DNA of 64,000 nucleotides from Ctenosaura bakeri (Eukaryota > Chordata > Lepidosauria > Squamata > Iguanidae): assembly GCA_948474755.1 (NCBI GenBank), contig CAOLHI010000396.1:62001-126000 (forward strand), written 5' to 3'. The notes under the pieces were generated by a model. It saw only the letters and a program-made list of their open reading frames with translations. It was not told where the DNA came from and searched no databases. The translations under genes were made by a program, and so were the position numbers. This document shows, piece by piece, positions 54,580-64,000 of this stretch. Positions within the stretch are counted from its first letter, which is position 1. The number at the start of each line of letters is the position of its first letter.

Positions 54580-54670
54580 TGCTCTTTGAAGCTAATGTTC
54601 TCTCTCTCTCTCTCTCTCTTTCTCTTTCTTGAACTACTCTAATCAAATCATTGTTGCTCTTTAATCCTAG
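54580..54670 (+). promoter_or_regulatory. NKAIN2: Splice acceptor region of NKAIN2 exon 2 with CT repeat
   Basis: A (CT)n run at about 54599-54618, followed by TTTCTCTTTCTTG, provides the pyrimidine tract. CTAATCAAATC at about 54637 is a plausible branch region. The acceptor is TTTAATCCTAG ending at 54670. The simple repeat is part of the tract, so its length may vary between individuals. Confidence 0.7.
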
Positions 54671-56158
<1,488 letters not shown>

Positions 56159-56450
56159 GTGTGACAGAGAGCAGGAGAGAATGCCAAGCCTGTGCTGAGT
56201 CAGCCAATCACAGCCCTTGAAACAAAGGTTAGAGGGAAAAATATAAAAGGAGAGATTTGGCTGTCTAACCATCTGATCGGGGCAGGAAAGGTGACAGAGA
56301 TATTGCCGAGGGGTGGGGGGAGGATGAGATTTTGATATTTAGGAGCTGGAAAGTAGAAACTGTGATATTCTGAAGGAACAGTTGATGGAAAGTTGTGATA
56401 CTGAAATAAATACAGAGCCAGTTGACGTGCTTCATTTTTTAACCTTCTGT
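56159..56450 (+). promoter_or_regulatory. LTR-like promoter module
   Basis: From TGTGACAGAGAGCAGG onward, CAGCCAATCACAG (CCAAT box), AAATATAAAAGGAGAG (TATA box, about 56240) and GAAATAAATACAG (poly(A) signal, about 56403) occur at spacings typical of an LTR's U3-R. No convincing target duplication or TG...CA right end was found. It could instead be a chance cluster. Confidence 0.35.
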
Positions 56451-56631
56451 TATTAACATAGATGTTTCTTATGGTTTCCTTTTATGCTTCTGTCTGAGAG
56501 TCATTCATTTGAGGGGTTACATGAGAAATCAGTCATCCATATATAAACCCAGATTAGAACACATGTACTTCTCCAGTGCTGTTGTCATCTTAGGTCAGAA
56601 AAAGTAAACCAGGGAGTGGTTTCAAGGATAA

Positions 56632-57058
56632 GGCCCTTTTCGCACCGTACCTTGTCACAGCAGTGGGGAACGGCGCTCGCGCGAGCAACCACTCGTGCAA
56701 GCTGCTCACGACAGCCCTTTTTGCCTCCCGCATCGGCTTCCTTGTAGCGCGGCCGTCGCACTAGCAGCCCGCCCCTTTCGCAGCGCAGTCTGGGAGCTGT
56801 AGGGTGCACTGGGGGAAGGAAGCGCCACCAGGCCGGCTTGCCGACACACCACACACAGGTAAGTGCACGAGGGCGCTGCGAGCATTGCACAAGCGCGCAG
56901 TATTTTCGGCTTAAAGCCGAAAATCAAAACATGCACGCGCACCCCGCTTTAGGCTCATGAGCATCGCGCGAGTGGGAGTGCATCGTATGGAGCGACGCTC
57001 CCACTCATGTGACGCTCAAGGGGTGCTCGCACAAAGAAAAAAGCATGTGAAAAGGGCC
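56632..57058 (-). mobile_element. GGCC-terminus element with CpG-rich cargo (subfamily B, inverted)
   Basis: The ends GGCCCTTTTCGCACCG and CATGTGAAAAGGGCC have flanks TAA on the left and TTA on the right, not an exact duplication. The cargo is the reverse of 46280-46710. A perfect donor CAG|GTAAGT lies at 56856-56864 on +. CpG density is far above the flanks. Confidence 0.8.
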
Positions 57059-57923
57059 TTAGTTAGGTAACAAGAGCTAGGATTGGGAGTGGTGTGAACA
57101 ACATGGAGAGGGAATCCATCATAATGGGTTATAATCTCACTGTTTCATCACACATAGTTTTACCTCCCAAAGTAATTTACTTAAGCACAGTGTTATCATC
57201 TAAAAAGATGTTCTGTAATAGCATTAATGATGATATTCTAGGCAGCACTGTACAATTTATTTTATTTGATACACTGTATTTGGTGTCCATTTTTATTCTT
57301 ATTGATGCATGTGTTATGGCTTTTGTTACTACTTGTATTGAAAAATCCCATACATTTTCCTGTCTTGAAATCCAAAATGAGTAACATGATCAAACCGTAA
57401 TCCTACCATGCATTATTTATTACTCTATTTATTTATTTATAGAGAGAGTTTATTACCCTATTGTTTCTATAACTATTCAGGATTTCAGTTACTGCAAAAC
57501 ACAATTAGTGATTTCTATTCCGAAGTCAGGATGGAGATCTGATAGTAAGTCTTGTGAAATCACATTACAGTATCTTACTAGCTCTTGACATTTTTACAAG
57601 AAATCTCCTGGTGTACTATATATATCTGTACATGTACAAATGTTACTAGTGTGATTAGCAAACTTAAACTTAGAGTAATTAGCAAACTTAATAAATAAAT
57701 TAGCAAACTGCATTGGCTTCTGCCTTCTTGAGTTGCTGAAAACAAAATTGAGCTGCCTCCAAGGCTGTACTTTATTTTGTCAACCTTCTTAAGTGGATGA
57801 TGGTGTTTTGTATTATCCTTCAGGTTGCAACCATGTAGCATTAAGGTTTTAAGTCTGTAGATCCAAAAATTCTCTCTTATACCCAAAGTACTTGAAAGAT
57901 ATGGCACCTCTGTACCAGACATA
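57059..57923. other. Intronic interval, no gene seen
   Basis: No feature supported. Confidence 0.4.
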
Positions 57924-58341
57924 GGCTCTTTCTGCACCATATCTGGATCCTGCAACATCCCAGCATCATCCCATTAATGCCATTGCCAGGGTGGAAGCAT
58001 GTCCTGAACACTCCCCTCCACACTTGGCCAGCTGCTGGTGGATGGTAGCATACAGGACATGCTCCTTCCTTCCACAGTGTAGCTGGCCTCTTCTGGCACT
58101 GCACTGAAGAAGGAAGCACTTTGAAAGCATTTCTGCCCTTCCCACACAGCACCAGCTGACACAATTGTCACATGAAAGGGGCCTATTACCAGATTTTCTT
58201 CCAGTAATAGTATAACACACAATCATGATGGCTGGGGATACAACAGGACTGGGACTGCAATGATATTGTGCGATAGCATATGTTGTAGACTGGCTTCAAC
58301 ATGTCCTCATGCCAGGATGGGGCTATAGTGCAGAAATGGTC
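57924..58341 (-). mobile_element. GGCC-terminus element (subfamily C)
   Basis: The ends GGCTCTTTCTGCACC and GTGCAGAAATGGTC are flanked by a 3-bp duplication ATA (57921-57923 and 58342-58344). The cargo shares GATGGCTGGGGATA and CCTTCC...GCACTG-type blocks with 50764-51152. It is less CpG-rich than subfamilies A and B, probably through age. Confidence 0.75.
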
Positions 58342-58344
58342 ATA

Positions 58345-59324
58345 GACAAATTAGAGAGGCTATGATGTTCTGAGTTAAAATGTATAGCTACCAGTTAGTT
58401 AGGCTTCTTGGTCAGGATAGTAGACTTGTGATTCCTGAAGCATTTATGTAGCTCTCTGGTTGTTTTAGTGAAGATATAGTGAAGATAGTCTAATGAAGAT
58501 GGTATCCTCTAAGTCTGAATTCACATAAAGTAGCCAAACTGGAAGGTGATGTTTTATCAATATAGAAATTTGATTATTGTTAATTTGTTTAACATTTAAT
58601 ATAACAGATGTTTTGTTTAGATCCAATCTGAATAGACAATACACTTTATACTGGATCAAGCAATAGATCAGTGAACTATGTGGGTCATTCATAGATTATA
58701 AATATTGTTACTCAAGGAGAATGAAATCATTCTACTAACCTAGAAGAGCCTTTCCTTAGTAGGATTGCTGTAGCCAGAAAGGAATTTCATACTCCTATTC
58801 TTCATACTCTTGCAAGGTCAGACCTCTCAGTTTTTTAGAATGATTCCTCGATGTGTTGAATCTCATTGTTCACAACTATAGGTTAGTTGAACTCTGTTTC
58901 AGACAGAAGTACTGTATTCTTTCCAGGTTGGATGTGGAGTGAAGATGACAGAGTTATAGCACTGCGACAGCAGGTTCCGTTCTGACCTACATGTTAATTA
59001 CAGCATGTCTGTTGAAAGCATTTCTATCCTATATACCTGTGAAGAATCTCCACATTTTTTTTTTAATCCTAGGTTGGAAGGATGAAGCCAACTGTTTAAT
59101 GCCATCATAACTACCATCCTCTGTATGTGGACATTTGAAAAGGCTGTTTGCTATAAATGGTCCTAAAACACTGGCCACACACAATTTATTTTGAAGACTG
59201 GCAAAAAATCATGGGGGAGGGGCTTAAAATGCACATTAAATATTGATTTGAAGGAGAATTACTATAAAATATTGTATCATTGGTACATGACACCAGTTAA
59301 GCAATCTCAAATAAACAAAGGAAG
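58345..59324. other. Intronic interval, no gene seen
   Basis: No feature supported. Confidence 0.4.
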
Positions 59325-60600
59325 AAATCTGTTGGAACTGTAAAGAAAATAGAGGAACTTTCTTTCAGATATGGTGGCTTTGTCCCAAAGCTGAAATATA
59401 TTGGAAACAAATACATATGTTAATATAGAGAATTCTTGCAATGAAAATTGAATTGAAACTGGAGTTATATTTATTGAATATGGTTGGTGACCACCTCATA
59501 TTAAAAAAAACACCAAAAACATTCAAAATCAATATTATATTTTGTTACGTCAGCAACAATTAACTATACACAAAAGTGGAAATCTGATGAAAAATCCCTG
59601 ACAGTCAATTGGTTATTGAAAATAATGGACATGATGGAAATAGAGAAACGGACAATGTTATTAAAAGAAGCATCAGTTCAGAAATTTGAGAAAGGGTGGA
59701 AACCAATCTTAGAATATATCAAAAATAGAAAGAGAAAAAGAAGTTATCAATATGGACAATAAGAAAAGAAAACTATCAAAATCTTACAAAAATTAGTATT
59801 TTATATACAGTAGCCCCTCCACATTCACGAGGGTTCAGGGCACAGAACCTTGTGAAAGTGGAAAAAACATGAATAACACCCCCTGCAATTCCCCTACTGT
59901 TCCCCCCAGATCTTCTCCCCTCCCATTCCTTTGCCTCTGGCCCTGACATTGGGGGAGGAAGACCAAAGAGGGTTACCAGTACTTTCCCCTCAGAGAGAGG
60001 AGTTTTGGAGTTCTAATTACTCCTAATGGTCATCTTGGGAAAGGAGTACTAAGAGCAAAGAGAACACCTGACCAATCAGCAGCCAATACACAGCAGAATA
60101 TGCAACCACCTGGCTGAGAGGCCACACTTCTCGGGTGGGGCTTTGCTTACCCAAGAGAAAAAAAGATCTATTTTAAACACAAGCCAAGCCTGGGGTGAGG
60201 AATAAAAGAAATGGGAGGAGGAAAATGGGCGGGGGGGGCGGCAAGCATGTGCCTTGTGAATAATCAAATTCACGAAGGTCAAGCCTGTACATGTGGAGAG
60301 AGCACTGTACTAAGTAATTAAAATTTGGTGAGATAGACACAAGGAGATCAACTTGTAGGAACAAATATGATCTCATATAGGTATAATTCCAAGTGAAAAA
60401 GCAGTATGATGAAAGATAGATAATGGGGTGGGAGGGGGAGGGATAGAAATGGGGGAAGGAGGGGGGAAGTGTTTTATGTATTTTAATATGGAAATATTTT
60501 GTTAAATGAAAGACAAGAGTACACATAGATGTATATTTGAATATATTTATTTTACTTATTTTAATAAGTATAATAATGAAAAGGATGGTTGTGGTGGGAC
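59325..60600 (+). mobile_element. L1-type LINE ORF2 C-terminal and 3' fragment, interrupted
   Basis: Codons for ENRGTFFQIWWLCPKAEIYW then KQIHMLI and KIELKLELYLLNMV match the squamate L1 ORF2 C-terminal pattern (KKEKGTFFHMWWTCPK...W). The frame has several stops. A Tigger-like element at 59808-60307 interrupts it. Sequence after 60308 (TAAGTAATTAAAATTTGGTG ... TTTGTTAAATGAAAGACAAG) is plausibly the L1 3' remainder. Confidence 0.7.
59808..60307. mobile_element. Tigger-like (Tc1/mariner) non-autonomous element with TA duplication
   Basis: The left end CAGTAGCCCCTCCACATTCA and the right end CATGTGGAGAGAGCACTG are imperfect inverted repeats. TA flanks both sides (59806-59807 and 60308-60309). 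500 bp, GC-rich interior, no transposase. Related to 38818-39312. Confidence 0.72.
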
Positions 60601-60609
60601 AGAAATACA

Positions 60610-62705
60610 AAAGTGGCTTTTTAGCTAAACTCTGTTGTTTAGCGAACTGGCCAATTTCTTCCCAGACCCTTTTACTTGGTCAGGCAGTTTGGTAGCACTG
60701 ATTTGGAGTGAGATCTAGAAATTACCTCCTAAGTTTTGAAAATGTAAAATAAATAAATAAATGCTTTGAAATGTTAGACAGATGTTTGGACTTAGTAATT
60801 CTTACACGGATTTTGGAAAAGTTACTTTGCCAACTTCTACATTTATGTATGAGAAAAGGATTGATTTATTTCCAATCTACCCTTGTCATGTAAATTATAA
60901 TTCTAAGGGCAGCTGTTTATATCACCAGTTGAAAGAAAACCATCCAATCAGTAGTACCAAAATAGGTCCAGTGAAACTTTTCTCCTGTGGAAGGAGACTT
61001 ACACAGCCCTTTTAAGGAGTTCAGGAACAGTTCCATTTACTCTCATGACTCAGGTTCCTTCAACTGTGTTTCTTACTTTTTAAAATTGTACGAAGTTTGC
61101 TTATGTAAAACCAGAGCTTCCTGATCCTATTAATGTTAGTTAAGACTCACAGAGCTTTGTTACCGCAGGTAACCTTTAGTTATGGGGCTTTTTTCAAGCC
61201 TCTTAGACACGGCAAGTAAGCAAGAAAATCCTCAGCCTTTTAAGTGGAGATTAGTAGTAAAACTAGTCTGCTTTTGAATTTACAAACTGTAAGGTGGTAC
61301 TTTAACCACTACAACACAAATTCCTGCTTTAGTTTGTTCTTAATGTGGATTTGTCAGTTATAAATTGTCAGTTTTAAGATATAATCCTAAACACACATAT
61401 GAAGAAGTAAACTAGGCTGAAATCAGTGAAATTTCTTTCCAAGTAACATCATAGGATTTTTTTTTTATTAATTTCTGAGTTTTATTTATAACTTCTCAGC
61501 CTGTTTTTATTATATATTTTTTTCCTTTCAAACATGAAACCACGTTGTTAGGCACTGATTAAATGATGTAAATTTGTGTTTTGTTTCAACATTATTGGTC
61601 CATGAATATTTTCTGGGGGGTTTTAGATTGTATTTTTAGATTACATTCATGACATTTATGTGATTTATGCTGAAAAATTAATTGGCATTTGGCATGAAAA
61701 GGAAAATATTCTTGTGAGAACAGGGTATGAACTGAGAGAAAGAGCCAAAGGGCCAATCTAGGTAAATTTTACCACTGTTGTTTTAAATTTTATGCTAAGG
61801 AGAGAGAGGAAGCAAACATATTTTCTACTCTCATGGAAAGCATTACTAGGGGAGAGGTGGTCTTAAAGTACTTTGTAGGGCCCTCCTGTCCTCTGAATCT
61901 GTGGTTATGATAAGAATAGTCTGATATATGGACAATTTGCAACACTCCAGATGCTATTGAACTGCCACTCCTGTTCCCCCTACCCAGCATAGCCACAAGT
62001 TGCTTTATTGTTAGGGAGATTAGCTAAGTGGCACTTATTTTCAGAGATGACCATATGCAGCCTCTGCTGGAAGTGGGATTCCTTTTATGTCTCTTTCTCC
62101 TGAGGAAGGTGCTTATTGAATCAATCAAATCAAGGGATTTTTGGTTTGGGTTGGGTGTTTTGTCTAGATATGTAATAAGATATGTGGTATGTGTATTATT
62201 TGTATGTTTTGTTTTAAAATGTTTATTATGTTTATTTTGTTATGAATGTTGGGTTATGTATGTAATGTTATGTTTTCCTAGTTTTTTAAAATAAATTTAA
62301 AAAAAAAGTCTGCACCCAAATTGATTCCTAAAGAAGGCAGAGAGCTGGCTTTGCTCTCTGGAGGAAATCCTATGAATCCTCTTGTAGTCTGACAAGGAAC
62401 AGCAATCTGTCAAAACACTAATACTGTGAACCTCCATCTTATGTTCAGCTGGTAGATACGATTAGATAAGCCTTATATCAAATGAACCCCATAAGTCTTC
62501 TAAGGAGATGGGTCCCTAAGCAACTGTGGGAGCTTCTAAAGCATCTCACCATTGAAAAATGGGATGCACATGCCTAAAAATATCTTTAACTTTGAATAGA
62601 TTGTTTCTATTAATGGTGCTGTTGTCATTGGTATTCAGTAAATATTCCTGAATGTGACATTGTATATAGCAGTAGTTAACCTTTTTTTATAGAGGGCATC
62701 CTTAA
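60610..62705. other. Intronic interval, mostly unique
   Basis: Contains a degenerate copy of the small near-palindromic repeat at about 61378-61462 (TATAATCCTAAACACACATA ... ATCATAGGATT). No gene supported. Confidence 0.45.

Positions 62706-62764
<59 letters not shown>
62706..62764. repeat. (ATCT)n microsatellite
   Basis: About 14 uninterrupted ATCT units immediately upstream of a SINE. Confidence 0.95.
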
Positions 62765-62765
62765 G

Positions 62766-62978
62766 TAAGAATTCTGGAAAGTAGGATTCAAATCCCCACT
62801 CAGACACTGGGTGGCCTTGGGCAAGTCACATTCCCTTATCCTTAAAGAAAGGCAAAGGCAAACCTCCTCTAAACACATCTTGCCAAAAAAAAAAAAAAAA
62901 AAACTGTGATAGGGTTTTTTTTTTACCTTAGGGTTGCCATATGTCATAAGTGACTTGAAGACATTCAGCAACAAAGTG
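62766..62978 (+). mobile_element. Sauria-type tRNA SINE, 5' truncated
   Basis: GGATTCAAATCCCCACTCAG, CCTTGGGCAAGTCACATTCC, CCTCCTCTAAACACATCTTG, A- and T-runs, then tail CCTTAGGGTTGCCATATGTC and ACTTGAAGACATTCAGC. The tRNA head has been replaced by the microsatellite. Confidence 0.85.
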
Positions 62979-63029
62979 CCATTGACAAGAGGAGGTTCTT
63001 TCTAGCCATCATGTCTTTCCCTTTGAAAA

Positions 63030-63186
63030 GAGAACCTCAGGCAAAGCTATCATGAGGGTTTTCTTGACAAGATTTGTTGCCTTTGCCTTTCTCTGAGGCT
63101 GAGAGAATGTCACTTGCCTGAGGGCACCCAGTGGGTTTCCTTTGCAAAGTGAGGATTCAAACTCTGGTCTCCAGAGTTGTAATTCG
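63030..63186 (-). mobile_element. Sauria-type tRNA SINE, partial, minus strand
   Basis: Minus strand: TACAACTCTGGAGACCAGAG, CCACTGGGTGCCCTCAGGCA, CAGCCTCAGAGAAAGGCAAA, CTTGTCAAGAAAACCCTCAT. The ends are missing. Confidence 0.75.
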
Positions 63187-63535
63187 GGTGTGTGCATATA
63201 CCTGCTGCCATGCCCCTTTCATCAGGGACATGACAGCAGGGGTGTGTGTGTGGCTGCCCAAACTGCTCCTTTGTTTGCAAACATGGAAGTAGTTTGGACA
63301 TGCATGGACACTTGCTGCTGTGTTTCTTTCATCCCTTCGCAAATGAAGGACACCATTTGGCATGTGCACATACCTGCTGCTTTGTCCCTTTCATCAGAGA
63401 TGCAGCAGTGGGGGGGGCACCAAGGGACATGGCCGCAGGTGTATGCATGCACCCAAACTGCTCCTTGTTTGCAAGTGAGGAAGCAGTTTCGGCATACACA
63501 TGTCCCCGCACTGCCACATCCCTGTCGATGCCGCT
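63187..63535. repeat. Degenerate tandem array, about 170-bp period
   Basis: Blocks recur: ACCTGCTGC at about 63200 and 63372, CCCTTTCATCAG after each, and CCCAAACTGCTCCTT at about 63257 and 63450. A middle CTTGCTGCTGTGTTTCTTTC block at 63309 looks like an extra partial unit. Overlapping open frames on both strands are by-products of the repeat. Confidence 0.6.
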
Positions 63536-64000
63536 ACTGTTGGTGTCAAGCAGCAGGGCTTCATGAACCCTCTGTGAGGGCTCCACAGACTTCCAAAGCC
63601 TTCTATCTATTTTTGAGAACCCAAAGTGGACTTCCATTACTTAGGTTTGTTTATTTTTCAGTAGTCTATACAGTCCCATAGAGCTCCAATGCATAAAAGT
63701 GGCCCCCAGACTGGTCACAGTTGCCCAGCCCTGCTTAAAGGCTAGTTTTGTGCTATCTTCCATCCATAAACTTATGCTCTAAGTTTCCTGTAAATCTTAC
63801 TCTTATGATCCTTTTCTGTACTTATTTCAACACACTGTTCACCTTCCTCGTGGTCTCCAAGAAAACAGCAAATTATTTTTTCAAACTGTCTTTGTTTTGA
63901 TGAGTGCTATTACTGAGAAAGAAACATTTCCACTGACACTGAAAAGCACGATAAACAACATGCACAGTTGTGAAATGCAGCAATAAATGCAGGAAAAAAA
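63536..64000. other. Intronic interval to window end
   Basis: No feature supported. Confidence 0.4.

Larger units (their letters stand above)
1..54670 (+). other. NKAIN2: NKAIN2 intron 1 (3' part)
   Basis: Everything left of the exon is inferred to be intron 1. In other vertebrates NKAIN2 spans on the order of a megabase, most of it in its first introns. No sequence resembling the short first coding exon (start codon plus about 17 codons) was seen on the + strand. The interval is filled with repeats on both strands, and no second gene is evident. The boundary at 54670 is the G of the AG acceptor. Confidence 0.8.

Noticed and set aside
1..54670. First coding exon of NKAIN2
   Set aside because: Searched by eye for a start codon followed by the family's Gly-x-Cys-x-Gly-Arg-Cys pattern and a donor; nothing convincing was found, so it is taken to lie outside.

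Overview
The window is non-coding vertebrate DNA apart from one small coding exon. It looks like a squamate reptile, most likely a lizard. It carries many tRNA-headed SINEs with a Bov-B-like 3' tail (Sauria SINE type). It also carries CR1, L2, L1 and Penelope-like fragments, and hAT elements whose ends match the SPIN (SPACE INVADERS) transposons reported from Anolis and other tetrapods. The species cannot be fixed from the sequence alone.

The only confident protein-coding feature is at 54671-54808 on the + strand. This is a 46-codon phase-0 exon that matches exon 2 of NKAIN2 (sodium/potassium-transporting ATPase interacting protein 2). It has an AG acceptor and a GTAAGT donor. I read the 54.7 kb to its left as part of the very large NKAIN2 intron 1, and the 9.2 kb to its right as the start of intron 2. 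No other host exon, rRNA gene or functional tRNA gene was recognised.

The rest is a dense and partly nested record of transposable elements. (1) Four SPIN-type hAT elements lie at 5622-6317, 15288-17044, 18968-19761 and 40778-42296. Each has a perfect 8-bp target duplication with TA at positions 4-5, and each carries GC-rich foreign-looking cargo. (2) Elements with GGCC[A/C]TTT...GCAC-type termini and mostly 3-bp target duplications fall into two groups. One is CpG-rich cargo elements of 390-480 bp at 9227, 36727, 44995, 46280, 50764, 56632 and 57924. The other is short near-perfect palindromes at 10064, 15886, 25606, 31776, 40308, 40672 and 41319. (3) A solo LTR at 19884-20792 has a 5-bp duplication and a long open frame. 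(4) A Penelope-like fragment at 22490-23046 has a 14-bp duplication and sits inside an older hAT-like element. (5) Two Tigger-like elements lie at 38818 and 59808, the second inside an L1 fragment.

There is also an unexplained quasi-open frame at 26966-28090: about 375 codons with only three stops, and a weak endoglin/betaglycan-like look. The most interesting theme is that two unrelated DNA-transposon systems here have repeatedly picked up CpG-rich segments that resemble promoters or first exons, with YY1/ETS-like motifs and splice-donor consensus sequences.
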